64,000 nucleotides of DNA from Gimesia algae (GTDB lineage Bacteria; Planctomycetota; Planctomycetia; Planctomycetales; Planctomycetaceae), in contig NZ_CP036343.1 of assembly GCF_007746795.1 (NCBI RefSeq), positions 3,523,369 to 3,587,368 on the forward strand, given 5' to 3'. A program made the position numbers and the translations under genes. The notes under the pieces were generated by a model that did not search any database, was not told the DNA's origin, and saw only the letters and a program-made list of their open reading frames with translations. Position 1 is the stretch's first letter. Each line of letters begins with the position of its first letter. Shown here in pieces: positions 10,356 to 20,800 of this stretch.

Positions 10356-11552
10356 ATGAAACATCTGACGAAATTACTGACCGCTGTTTTTTTCCTGGGG
10401 CTGACGGGTTTAATCCAGGCAGAAGTCTCGTATTACAAGCCTTCCTCTAAAACGGGAGCTTCTCTGTGTGTGGTTGTGAAAGACGATGTCCTGGCCCATA
10501 CTTCTCAAATCCTGCCTTTAAATATTGAAGGAGGCATGATCAGTACGAGTGGTGCCGGCGATCAGACGGCACTGGTACTGAAGAACCTGAGTTATCTATT
10601 GAAAAAAGTCGACTGCTCACTGAATAAACTGGTCAAACTGAATATCTATGTCGCCCGTGAAGAACTGGTCGCGGAGGTCCAACAACGACTCACACAGGAA
10701 CTGGAGCTGATCGCACAACCGGCGTGCACCTATGTGGTGACAAAACTTCCCGATCCGAAGGCCCTCGTGGCAATGGATGCGGTCGCTGCGACAGAATCGT
10801 CGAGTAAACTGACTGAAACAAAAGTCTTCAATGACGCCCCTTCCGGTTTTCGTGTCGCTTTGTTACCAGCGGGTCGCACAGCTTATATTTCCGGGCAGGC
10901 TGTCAAAGCAGACACTGTTTCGGAAGCCGCTATCAAGACGATGAAAGAATTGTTTGAGACGCTGGAATACCTGGGCGCGAAACCTAAAAACATCGTACAC
11001 ATCAAAGCCTTCATGACTCCCATGAGTCAGGCCAATGAAGTCACTGAAATGATAGACGGTATCTTTCCCGAAGAACGCAGGCCGCCGGTCTCGCTGGTCG
11101 AATGGTTTTCGTCGCTACCCATTGAAATCGAAATGATTGTCGCGATGCCTGAAGAAGCTGCCGCATCCCGCCCTGCGGAAACGGTCACCTATAAAACTCC
11201 GACCGGCATGAAAGCATCGCCTGTTTACAGCCGGGTGGCAATTGCTGAGGTGAGTGACCGGATTTATGTCTCAGGCATCACATCGAAAGCACCAGGCGAC
11301 TACCCCACACGAATTCACAGTGTCTTCAATCAGTTAAAAACCATTGTGGGTGAAGCGGGCAGTGATATGCAGCATCTGGCGAAAGCCACCTATTATGTCT
11401 CTGAAGATGGCATCAGTGGTGACTTCGGTAAGATCCGCACGGAATACTACGATCCACAGCGCCCGCCGGCTGCTTCCAAAGCGACCGTCAAAAGCGTAGG
11501 GGTGCCCAATCGGATTCTGGTGCTGGACATGATTGCGATTCCCGCAAAGTAG
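10356..11552 (+). CDS. Exported protein with three RidA (YjgF/YER057c) modules
   Basis: 398 aa with a signal peptide (MKHLTKLLTAVFFLGLTGLI, QA). Three consecutive RidA-like units are visible at about residues 30-135, 150-265 and 280-398, recognisable from repeated strings such as AYISGQAVKADT with IKAFMTPMSQANEV, and IYVSGITSKAPGDY with KATYYVSED. RidA proteins are normally about 130-aa cytoplasmic trimers that hydrolyse reactive enamine/imine intermediates. Three modules in one chain could fold as a single pseudo-trimer. The third module keeps an Arg near the usual catalytic position (NRILVLDMIAIP), while the second (LPIEIEMIVAMP) does not. Export is unusual for the family. The gene ends at a strong bidirectional terminator. 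Confidence 0.8.
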   Translation: MKHLTKLLTAVFFLGLTGLIQAEVSYYKPSSKTGASLCVVVKDDVLAHTSQILPLNIEGGMISTSGAGDQTALVLKNLSYLLKKVDCSLNKLVKLNIYVAREELVAEVQQRLTQELELIAQPACTYVVTKLPDPKALVAMDAVAATESSSKLTETKVFNDAPSGFRVALLPAGRTAYISGQAVKADTVSEAAIKTMKELFETLEYLGAKPKNIVHIKAFMTPMSQANEVTEMIDGIFPEERRPPVSLVEWFSSLPIEIEMIVAMPEEAAASRPAETVTYKTPTGMKASPVYSRVAIAEVSDRIYVSGITSKAPGDYPTRIHSVFNQLKTIVGEAGSDMQHLAKATYYVSEDGISGDFGKIRTEYYDPQRPPAASKATVKSVGVPNRILVLDMIAIPAK

Positions 11553-11579
11553 TCCTGTCCGATTTTCAATTACCCAATC

Positions 11580-11616
11580 AAAAAAAACGCCCTGCGAAAA
11601 ACAGGGCGTTTTTTAT
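11580..11616. terminator. Bidirectional intrinsic terminator
   Basis: Stem ACGCCCTG (11587-11594) pairs with CAGGGCGT (11602-11609) around a short A-rich loop, flanked by an A-run on the left and a T-run on the right. It sits between the converging RidA-like gene and DUF1501 gene and can end transcription from both. Confidence 0.93.
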
Positions 11617-11638
11617 TTGACTTACTTTTGAGCAGGCT

Positions 11639-13114
11639 TCAGGCAATAATTTCTTTCACTACACGGTTTTCCTGACCGTCGATCAGTGTCTGCGGTGCAC
11701 CGTTGCGGGTGAAGGTCAGGCGTTCGGCATCCAGGCCAAACAGATGCATGAGCGTTGCGTGATAGTCAGACTGGCTGACTTTGTCTTTGATGGCGTGATG
11801 ACCGAAATCATCGGTTTCGCCGTAGGTCATGCCACCCTTCAATCCACCGCCGGCAAGCCACATGCTGAAGCCATAGGTGTTATGATCGCGGCCCTGCTTG
11901 GCGACGCCCGCGTCGTTCTGGATGACAGGCAACCGTCCCATTTCTCCGCCCCAGTGGACGAGAGTTTCATCCAGCAGACCACGCTGCTTGAGATCTTTCA
12001 CCAGGCCGGCAGCAGGCACATCCACCCGTTTACAGGCACTGGGTAGCGAAGTTCGCATACTGGTATGGTGGTCCCAGGTCTGGTTACCAGTCATGATTTG
12101 AACAAAACGTACGCCCCGTTCAATCAGGCGGCGGGAAATCAGACAGCGTTTGCCGAACTCGGCTGATGCAGGCACGTCAATCCCATACATGGCCTGAGTT
12201 GCTTTGGTTTCCTTACTCAAATCCAGTGCTTCCGCCGCTGCAGACTGCATTTTGGCCGCCAGTTCATAACTGGCAATCCGCGCCGACAGATCGTCTTCGC
12301 CTGGATGCTGGTTCAGATGACGCTGATTCAGATTCCCAAGGAAGTCGAGGTACTTCTCCTGTGCTTTGCCACTCAGGTGAGGCGGGGCATTCAGATTCAG
12401 GATGCGTGGTTCTTTGGGACGAATCACGGTTCCCTGATAGAGTGAAGGTAACCAGCCATTGGTCCAGTTATCGACACCAAGCACAGGTGCACCGCCGGGA
12501 TCGACCATTGCGATATAAGCAGGCAGATTTTCTGACTCGGACCCCAGCCCGTAGGTCAGCCAGCTACCCAGTGTGGGACGTCCGGGCAGGATACGACCAC
12601 TGTGCATCGCGTAGATTGACTGACCATGGTTGTTCACGCTGGTGTGCATCGATCGCATCAGAACGATATCGTCGACGACTTCAGATAAACCAGGAACGAG
12701 TTCTGATAACTCCATTCCACACTCACCGTGTTTGCTGAAATTCCAGGGACTGCCTAATACTTTAGAGCTGGCCTGGGCAGCGTTGTCGTATTTGATGTCT
12801 CCGGGAAATTTCTTGCCGTCGTACTTCTGCAGCATCGGTTTGGGATCAAACATATCCAGATGACTGGGCCCCCCCTGCATGAACATGGAGATCATGGCTT
12901 TGGCGCGGGGTGGATGGTGCGTTGGTTTGACGGCCAGGTCAAATTGCTGTTTTTCCAGCGCAGGTTGCTTAAGATCAGGTCGCGTGACGGCAGGATTAGC
13001 GTGTGCCTGGTCCTGGTTCAACAACCAGGAGAGAGCCACCGATCCGATGCCCATGGAACTGGAAGCCAGAAAGTGTCGTCTGGAGTGAGGAGCTGAAATT
13101 GATTGCTTATTCAT
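11639..13114 (-). CDS. DUF1501 family protein (twin-arginine exported)
   Basis: 491 aa. DUF1501 proteins belong to the alkaline phosphatase/sulfatase-like superfamily and are very abundant in planctomycetes, nearly always beside a PSD1 cytochrome-type protein; their substrate is unknown. A twin-arginine signal is visible (SRRHFLASSSMGIGS). Family motifs include MISMFMQGGPSHLDMFDPKP, FGKRCLISRRLIERGVRFVQ, TLVHWGGEMGRLPV and GRDHNTYGFSMWLAGGGLKGG. The ATG is at 13112-13114. It lies 67 bp downstream of the PSD1 gene on the same strand, forming the usual two-gene unit. Function in a periplasmic oxidation or sugar-degradation complex is a general proposal, not something the sequence proves. Confidence 0.93.
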   Translation of the reverse strand: MNKQSISAPHSRRHFLASSSMGIGSVALSWLLNQDQAHANPAVTRPDLKQPALEKQQFDLAVKPTHHPPRAKAMISMFMQGGPSHLDMFDPKPMLQKYDGKKFPGDIKYDNAAQASSKVLGSPWNFSKHGECGMELSELVPGLSEVVDDIVLMRSMHTSVNNHGQSIYAMHSGRILPGRPTLGSWLTYGLGSESENLPAYIAMVDPGGAPVLGVDNWTNGWLPSLYQGTVIRPKEPRILNLNAPPHLSGKAQEKYLDFLGNLNQRHLNQHPGEDDLSARIASYELAAKMQSAAAEALDLSKETKATQAMYGIDVPASAEFGKRCLISRRLIERGVRFVQIMTGNQTWDHHTSMRTSLPSACKRVDVPAAGLVKDLKQRGLLDETLVHWGGEMGRLPVIQNDAGVAKQGRDHNTYGFSMWLAGGGLKGGMTYGETDDFGHHAIKDKVSQSDYHATLMHLFGLDAERLTFTRNGAPQTLIDGQENRVVKEIIA

Positions 13115-13181
13115 AATTCGATACCGTTATTCTGCCGGAGTCAAAATCTAATTTTCAGAACGCCGCTTCGATGAAGCCGGG

Positions 13182-16091
13182 TTAATCTACATACAGGAAG
13201 GCGTTACTACTGAGTAACGCCTGACAGAACGTAGCCAGTGCCAGTTGCTCAGGAGTCTTACCTGCATTCTGTGTTTTATCTTTAAATTGAGGCAACTGTG
13301 AGTCAATAAATTCGACAGACTGCTGAACTTCTTCCGTCGAGGCCTCTTTACCGAAAGCCAGGATCCAGGCCAGCTTGACCTGTTCTGCTTTATTGCCGGC
13401 CTTTTCTTTCAACAGACGTTCTGCGAAGAGTTCGGCATTTTCTACCATGAAAGCGCTGTTCATCATCAGCAGTGACTGGGGTGCGACGGTGGATGAAGAA
13501 CGTTTCTCACAGTTCGGTTCCATCTTGGGTGCATCAAACATGTCGAGCACAGCCAGCGGTTTGCTGCGACTGACGGTGACGTAGATACTACGACGGAACT
13601 TGCGATCATCCATCTTGAGATTTTTTTTCTGACGACCAGCCGAATCAACATTGGCAAGACCCACCACAATCTGCCCGACTTCGTCTTCCTTCACAGGAAC
13701 CGGTTCGCCGTACAGGTCGGTTTTGAGTTTTCCGGTAACTGCAAGAATGGAATCGCGGATCGTTTCCGCTTCCAGACGGCGGACAGGCATGTGCCCATAC
13801 AGCAGATTATCCGGATCGGCCACATCGTACTCATCAGAACGTTGTGAACTTTGCATGTATGCAGTCGAGGTCATCAGCATTTTATGCATGCGTTTGATTT
13901 TCCAGCCGTGGGTCACAAAGTCATTCGCCAGCCAGTCCAGTAATTCCAGATGAGTCGGCGGAATTCCCAGTTTTCCGAAATCGGTGGGAGAGGCCACGAT
14001 ACCTTTTCCGAAGTGATGCAGCCAGAGACGGTTCACAAATACGCGTGCCGTCAGTGGATGCTGACCATTGGTAATGTAATTGGCATACGCCAGCCGTCGT
14101 CCGGTAGTTGGCAGGTCTTTATTGACAGGGGGAATCTCAACCGGCGTTTTCAGGTTGGATTTAATCACGGTCAGGCCGGCGGGTTCCAGTTCATGTTTGG
14201 GTTGTTCGAAATCCCCACGGTTAAAGAAGAAGGTTTTCGGGACTTTTCCCGGAACTTCTGTCAGCACGCGGATGAATTCTTCTTTCGGCTTTTTATCCCG
14301 AATCGCAGTTGCTTTATCACTGTACTCTTTCAGGATTTTTGTTGTTTTGAGTTCAGCCAGTCGCTTGGATTCGTCTTTAAGATGCTGGATTTCTGCTGCG
14401 CCTTTGGGGTCGAATTTTTCCAGATTGGAAACGGAAACCAGCAATGCCGGAAATGCGGCCAGAAGTTGTTTCTGTTCTTCCGTCTGGTTTTTGACTTCTG
14501 CTTTTTTCGCAGCCAGCGCTAATGCTTTCTGATCAGCGGGTATTTTCTCCAGCGTTTCTTTTTCGATTTTCTCTACCAGCTGTTTTGCCAGTTCTTTCGC
14601 TTTCTGAGCTGCTTTGTTCGACTGTTCCACCAGTGTGCGATCGTAAAGATACAGCGAACCGGCTGACAGGCGATTGATGCGGGGATACTCTTTGAGCATC
14701 GCCACCTGGTCTTTGGTACGTTTTTTACCCGAAGTTTTATAAGCCGTTCGCATGGCGTCCCGCTTGTCTTCCGGCACATCCATCAACTCACGTTCCAGAG
14801 TCCGGTCGATAAACTTGTTGACCAGCTCTGTGCGTTCAGCGAGTACTTTTTTCGCTTCGACTTCCAATTCATTGGCTACTTTGCGATCTTCGTCCGACAT
14901 GATCGAAATCCGCCGCGCAGCGGGGGTTCGCCAGCTTTTCCAGTCGAGAGCTGGTTCAAAAATGGCACGGAACCGATAGTAATCATTCTGGGGAATCGGG
15001 TCGTATTTGTGATCGTGACACTGGGCACAGGCGATGGTCATTCCCAGAACCGAAGACGAAACAATATCAACAGTATCGATAATCACCTGATTTTTAGCGA
15101 CTTCTCTTTCAGCCGGGTTGCTGCCTGTTCCATCGGGGGCCATGCGGAGAAATCCGGTGGCGACCAGTTTTTCCATCTCTTCCGGGCTCAGTTTGTGATA
15201 AGGAGGTTTGACCATCTCATCACCGGCCAGCTGTTCTTTCAGAAACTGATCGTAAGGTTTGTCATTATTGAAGGCACGGATGACATAATCGCGGTAACGG
15301 AATGCCCAGGGACGATCCTGATCCTTATTGTTGTAGCCTTCGGAGTCGGCATAGCCAGCCACATCCAGCCAGTGTCGGCCCCAGCGTTCGCCATAATGCG
15401 GGGAGGCCAGCAGACGATCGATCATTTTTTCATAGGCATTCGGACTTTTGTCATCCAGAAACTGTTTGAGTTCTTCCGGCGTAGGAGGCAGGCCAATCAG
15501 ATCATAAAACGCACGACGGGCCAGGATTGTTTTATCTGCCTGCGCAGTGAATGTCAGACCTTTTGATTCCAGCTTGGATAATAGAAACGCATCAACGGGC
15601 TGTTTGACCAGAGCCGGTTGTTTGACTTTGGGGAGCGGACTGTTATTCACTGGTTGAAAGGACCAGAATGCCTGCTCATCAGGGGGCACGTAGTCGGCTC
15701 CGATGCTTTCCGGTTCGGGTCTGAGATTGTGAGCCCCCTGATTGACCCACTGTTTCAGAATTGCCAGTTCCTCATCAGGCATCGGCTTGCCTTCGGGAGG
15801 CATTTCTTTGGCTTCGATGCGGGCAATCAATTCACTCTGAGCGCTTTTACCAGGCACAATCGCCGGGCCACTGTCGCCCCCTTTCACCATAAAGCGTTTC
15901 AGTCGCAAGTCCAGGCTGCCTTCCATCTCGCCATTCTCGCCATGACAATGCAGGCAGTGAACTTTGAGGATTTTGCGCACATCGTTTTCAAACGAAAGTT
16001 TCTCTGTCTGATCCGCAGACTCAACAGCTGATGCTGAGTTCAGACAGATAGTAGCGGCAAACAAATACGCCAGGGAAAGTCGCCTGATCAT
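13182..16091 (-). CDS. PSD1 / planctomycete cytochrome C, DUF1549 and DUF1553 protein
   Basis: 969 aa with signal peptide. The planctomycete-type cytochrome C domain has the haem motif CLHCH at residues 46-50 followed by a Met-rich acceptor region (EAKEMPPEGKPM). DUF1549 starts at about residue 165 (VDAFLLSKLESKGL, then RRAFYDLIGLPPTPEEL) and includes a second CxxCH (ACAQCHDHKYDPI, near 355). A charged helical linker follows, then DUF1553 (about 650-969: ARVFVNRLWLHHFGKGIV, FGKLGIPPTHLELLDWLAND, and the terminal LLSSNAFLYVD). Such proteins are thought to be periplasmic redox-linked enzymes working with their DUF1501 neighbours. The ATG at 16089-16091 follows an AGAGAG ribosome site. Confidence 0.93.
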   Translation of the reverse strand: MIRRLSLAYLFAATICLNSASAVESADQTEKLSFENDVRKILKVHCLHCHGENGEMEGSLDLRLKRFMVKGGDSGPAIVPGKSAQSELIARIEAKEMPPEGKPMPDEELAILKQWVNQGAHNLRPEPESIGADYVPPDEQAFWSFQPVNNSPLPKVKQPALVKQPVDAFLLSKLESKGLTFTAQADKTILARRAFYDLIGLPPTPEELKQFLDDKSPNAYEKMIDRLLASPHYGERWGRHWLDVAGYADSEGYNNKDQDRPWAFRYRDYVIRAFNNDKPYDQFLKEQLAGDEMVKPPYHKLSPEEMEKLVATGFLRMAPDGTGSNPAEREVAKNQVIIDTVDIVSSSVLGMTIACAQCHDHKYDPIPQNDYYRFRAIFEPALDWKSWRTPAARRISIMSDEDRKVANELEVEAKKVLAERTELVNKFIDRTLERELMDVPEDKRDAMRTAYKTSGKKRTKDQVAMLKEYPRINRLSAGSLYLYDRTLVEQSNKAAQKAKELAKQLVEKIEKETLEKIPADQKALALAAKKAEVKNQTEEQKQLLAAFPALLVSVSNLEKFDPKGAAEIQHLKDESKRLAELKTTKILKEYSDKATAIRDKKPKEEFIRVLTEVPGKVPKTFFFNRGDFEQPKHELEPAGLTVIKSNLKTPVEIPPVNKDLPTTGRRLAYANYITNGQHPLTARVFVNRLWLHHFGKGIVASPTDFGKLGIPPTHLELLDWLANDFVTHGWKIKRMHKMLMTSTAYMQSSQRSDEYDVADPDNLLYGHMPVRRLEAETIRDSILAVTGKLKTDLYGEPVPVKEDEVGQIVVGLANVDSAGRQKKNLKMDDRKFRRSIYVTVSRSKPLAVLDMFDAPKMEPNCEKRSSSTVAPQSLLMMNSAFMVENAELFAERLLKEKAGNKAEQVKLAWILAFGKEASTEEVQQSVEFIDSQLPQFKDKTQNAGKTPEQLALATFCQALLSSNAFLYVD

Positions 16092-16382
16092 AGAAGAAGA
16101 CTCTCTTGGTAATGGTTACAGTGAGGACTATTCATGTTTGATGAATAGTATGTATGGAGGGCTCATCGCAGCATTTAAGATCAATAATATCTAAAAGTTG
16201 CTTATATATTATGGTATCGGTTTTAGACCGAAGTGCAAGAGAGGATTTTCACCGGAGTTTGATTAATAGAAAAGAGTCAAACTCTCAGGATTGTCACAGA
16301 CAGAGGGGTTCTGCGCAGTATCGATGCATGGAACAAGAATCATTTACGTAAGCCATTACTTTATATAAAGTTACAACCGAAC

Positions 16383-17819
16383 CTAGCCAGTCACCAGTTT
16401 TTTCATGAATTCCCCTTCGTTGAGGGTCGGGCGTTCAGGGCTGCCTTTGTGGCGATATTCGAGTTTCAGATTACTGAGCCCGAGCAGATGGTAAATGCTG
16501 GTGTGAATATCGCGAACATGCATACGATCCTCAACCGCGTAGAGCCCGAGTTCGTCTGTTCCGCCAATCGTCTGGCCTCCTTTGACGCCGCCTCCAGCCA
16601 TCCACATGGTGAAGCCGGTCGGGTTATGATCACGGCCATCCCCCTTTTCACTCATCGGGGTACGACCAAACTCGCCACCCCAGACGACCAGGGTGGAATC
16701 GAGCAGGCCACGCTGCTTGAGATCCTTCAACAGACCGGCGACACATTTATCCATCCCCTTACAGAGGCTGGCGTGACGTTTTTCAATGCCGGAATGCGAA
16801 TCCCATTTGCTGCCGGCTCCGTTGTAGAGTTGAACGAAGCGAACACCCCGCTCCACCATGCGACGCGCCAGCAGACAGTTCGTGCCGTAGACCTTGGTTT
16901 CCTTCTGATCCATGCCGTACAGTTCCTGGGTCTCTTTGGTTTCCTGAGACAGGTCAATCGCTTCCGGAGCAGCGGCCTGCATCCGAAAGGCGAGTTCGTA
17001 TGATTCAATCCGGGCATCGAGTTCGGACTGCTGTTTACGTGAAGCAGCATGACGCTGATTCAGTTTCGCCAGCAGATCCAGTTTGCCGGCTTCCTGTGTC
17101 GGGAAAATATCTTCCGGTCGATACAGGTTGGAGATCGGTGTTTTGCCCGTATTGAGTCGTGTGCCCTGATAGACGGCGGGAATGAAAGCAGTCCCCCAGT
17201 TACGAGGCCCGTTGACCACGGTGCCGTTATTATCCTGAATCACAACAAAAGCTGGCAGGCTATCATTTTCCGTTCCCAGCCCATATGTCACCCAGCTGCC
17301 CAGCGAAGGCCGACCGGCCAGTGGAATGCAGGTATTCATCTGGCAGACCCCACCGGCGTGATTGATGCCGTTCGTCCAGCAGCCACGCAGGACGGCAATG
17401 TCATCGACGCAGGTCGCGGTGTGCGGCAACCAGTCTGAGACCCAGGTGCCCGCTTCGCCATGCTGCTTCCATTTTCGTTGGGATGGCAGCAGGGGAGAGT
17501 TGACTTCCCCCATGGCAGTAATCGGTTTTTTGAAACTCTCCGGCAACGGTTTGCCAGCCAGTTTCTGCAGCTCCGGCTTCGGATCGAACATATCGATATG
17601 GCTGGGGCCCCCTTCCATGAACAGGAAGATCACACTTTTCGCTGTCGCTGGAAAGTGGGTCTGTTTCGAAGCCAGGGGAGAGAACGACTGACGGTCCGGG
17701 ATGGCTGCACTCTGGGCCTGTTGCGCCATTAATGCATTCAAGGCGATCCCGCCGAAACCTGCGCCGGCCTGAAAAAGGAGCTGACGTCGATTGATATTCT
17801 GTTGAGTTTGATTGCTCAT
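16383..17819 (-). CDS. DUF1501 family protein (second copy)
   Basis: 478 aa. Same family as the 11.6-kb DUF1501 gene: SVIFLFMEGGPSHIDMFDPK, LLARRMVERGVRFVQLYNG, TLVVWGGEFGRTPM and GRDHNPTGFTMWMAGGGVKG. The N-terminus has RRQLLFQAGAGFGGIALNAL, which looks like a twin-arginine-type leader. It is the last gene of the sigma factor / FecR-like / PSD1 / DUF1501 set, 41 bp after the PSD1 gene. About 290 bp without a recognisable gene separate it from the first PSD1 gene downstream. Enzymatic activity is unknown. Confidence 0.93.
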   Translation of the reverse strand: MSNQTQQNINRRQLLFQAGAGFGGIALNALMAQQAQSAAIPDRQSFSPLASKQTHFPATAKSVIFLFMEGGPSHIDMFDPKPELQKLAGKPLPESFKKPITAMGEVNSPLLPSQRKWKQHGEAGTWVSDWLPHTATCVDDIAVLRGCWTNGINHAGGVCQMNTCIPLAGRPSLGSWVTYGLGTENDSLPAFVVIQDNNGTVVNGPRNWGTAFIPAVYQGTRLNTGKTPISNLYRPEDIFPTQEAGKLDLLAKLNQRHAASRKQQSELDARIESYELAFRMQAAAPEAIDLSQETKETQELYGMDQKETKVYGTNCLLARRMVERGVRFVQLYNGAGSKWDSHSGIEKRHASLCKGMDKCVAGLLKDLKQRGLLDSTLVVWGGEFGRTPMSEKGDGRDHNPTGFTMWMAGGGVKGGQTIGGTDELGLYAVEDRMHVRDIHTSIYHLLGLSNLKLEYRHKGSPERPTLNEGEFMKKLVTG

Positions 17820-17860
17820 AAGATTGTCTTTCTACTCTTGCTGTCGTAAGTCTCGACTGA

Positions 17861-20800
17861 TTAATCCAGGTAGAGGAATTCGTTGGAGTTTAACAGCACA
17901 TGACATAAATCGGTCAAAGCCTGTTGACGTGCGTTACTGGCTCCCAGTGAAGTTTCTGAAGGAGGCAGAATCTTCAGTGCACCAGCGACCTGGTTTTTCA
18001 GCAGGCTGTTCTGATCATTGAACTGCCAGAAGCCAACGGTGGTATCAGACAGCTGATCGGGCTGATTGACAAGCAGCTGCTGCTGCGTCAAAGCAGCCTG
18101 GGAAAGCCGGACATTGTCCAGCAGGCCGTTCCATCTGCTGCCCGACGTTTTCTCACGCCCCCCCAGTACAAAATTGTAATCGGGACGATAGTTACCCACG
18201 ACAGAATGCTTGACGGATACAGTCTGCAGCGGTTTCTCTGAGAAGAGCTCTTTCACATAGAACGTAATTCCCTTCTCACTGGTATCAGCAATATTGATTG
18301 CCGCTGCAACGTAATAAGGTTTATGCAGTTCCAGATGGAGATTGGAAGCGACCACTTCGTAGGTCAGTTTTCCGTCTTTGTTATCGCCGACCAGTTGCAG
18401 AATCAGGTTCCGCGGTTTGTAGGCGGATTTCTGACTGGTGACACCAAACGACCAGCCCTGCTGTTTTGAATTGCCGGTCCAGTGAGCTGCGATTGTATTG
18501 ACGGAAGCATTTTCATAAATGGAATCCAGCTGCACAACGGCTTCGATCGTGAGATCTGCAGCCGGCAGTGCTTTGGCAGGCCCGACATTCAGACTGGAGA
18601 GTTTCGAGCCTTTCCCCAATTTGATGGCGTCACCTGTCGTCTGTGTAATTTGCCCTATGAAAGTCTGCTTGTGGCTGTCAGTTTCGGCTGCAATACGCTT
18701 TTGTTGTGTGTTGAGAAATTCAGAAAACAACTTCAACTCAGCTGATTCCGGTTTTTTCCCGAATGCCTTCTGGTGCAGATGCGTAATCAATTCTGCTTCG
18801 TCATTAAATGATTCTGATTTGAGAGAACGGGCCATGGCGTTCGCTCGTTTCAGGAACCAGTCGCCGTTAATCATCAGTAAGGCCTGGTTCGCAGTGGTGG
18901 TGACATCGCGCTGAGCGACACTTTTAATACCGCCGGGCAAATCGAAGGCACCTAAAACCGGATCCTGCACATTGCGTTTCATAATCGTGTAAATGCTGCG
19001 GCGTGGCTGATTCGCGCTGACGGAAGGACCACCCAGTTTTGTATCCAGTTCCCCGGACAGGAACAGAGCGGAATCGCGAATGTCTTCCGCATCGAGGCGG
19101 CGGATATTGGCCCGCCAGTGCAATCGGTTTGTCGGATCCTTGAGTTTCGCCTGTTGTGGTGCCGGATGAAAGGCTGACAGACGATAAGTCGTAGAATTCA
19201 TAATCAGGCGGTGCAGATTTTTGATGCTCCAGCCATTCTCTACGAAATAAGTCGTCAGCCAGTCAAGCAGTTCCGGATGACTGGGGGCCTCTCCCATATG
19301 ACCGAAGTCGTTGGCAGTCGCTACCAGCCCGGTACCGAAATGGTACTGCCAGACGCGGTTGGTGATCACACGCGTCGTCAGACGATTTTGTGGATTGACC
19401 ATCCAGTTCGCCAGCGCCGTACGACGACCTGTGGAATGTGGTGCGGTCGAGATGGGGACGATCTCCGCTTCCCCCGGCTTCAACAGGGACAGAAAGCCGG
19501 GCACAATGGGTGTATGATTGGGGTCATCGGGAATTGTGGTGATGGGCGTTGCACCTTTGGAATCGGTCACGCTCATCCCGGTGGGTAACGGTTTGGGTTT
19601 CAGATCATCAAAGGCAGCCAGCTGCTTGAGGAGTTCCTGATACTTTTTCCCATGGGGCTTATCACTTTTTTTGAGGGAAGCCAGTGAGGATCTTTCCTTG
19701 ATGCTCACCTGTCGATTTACGAGGTCAGCCAGCTGATGCTCATGAGCGGTCCGTTGATCTTCCGGCTTGTCCATGATCTCCTGGATGTCGGCAGGGAACA
19801 TTTTGATCTGACTGTGGGCTGCTCCTGCAAGTGTTTTCTTTGTCACTTCATCAATCTGGGCGCGAATGTCAGCCGTTTTCTTTTCCCAGATATCAAGCTT
19901 CTGATTATATGCAGCAAGTTCCTGCGGCGTCACAAAGGGAACATCATCACGAGGCATCATCGGTGCAAAAAATGCCTGCAGGCGGTAATAATCCTGATGC
20001 GAAATCGGGTCGAACTTATGATCGTGGCAGCGGGCACAGCCCATACTCATGCCCATAAAGACATCGCCGGTCGCATCAGTAATGTTGTCGAGAATATCAT
20101 TCCACTGTGTGCGGGCATCGCGTTGGTTGTATTCATACAGATAATGCCTGAGGAAACCGGTCGCAGCGAGTGCTTCCGGATCTTCTGGTGCAATTTCATC
20201 GCCGGCCAGCTGTTCTTTCACAAATTGCGAATAAGGTTTATCGCTGTTGAAAGCACGAATGACATAATCGCGGTACCGCCAGATTTCCGGACGAAATGCA
20301 TCCTGGTTGAACCCGTCTGATTCGGCATAACGAACCACGTCCAGCCAGTGTCGAGCCCATTTTTCGCCGTAATGCGGATTTTCCAGCAGTTCTTCAATTA
20401 AGCGAGGCCAGGCATCGGGAGAGGGATCATTCACGAACGCGTTAATCTGCTCGACCGTGGGAGGCAAGCCGATCAGATCGTAGTAGGCACGTCGAATCAG
20501 CGTAGTACGACTGGCTTCGCCGGCGGGTTTCAGCCCTTCTTTTTTCAGTCGGTTAAAAACAAAAGCGTCGACCGGATTTTTCGACCAGTCCTGCTCTTTG
20601 ACCTCGGGAATATCCGTCTGTTTGACGGGTTGAAATACCCAGAAGTTGCGGTCCTCTTCAGTAAAGAACGTTTCCAGCTTACGCTGTTTGATGACATAGT
20701 CTGCGTTATCGGGCCAGTAGGCTCCGGTATCGACCCAGCGTGTGAGTGCGGCGATTTCTTTGTCGGACAGTTTTTCATCCGGCGGCATTTCATACGATTC

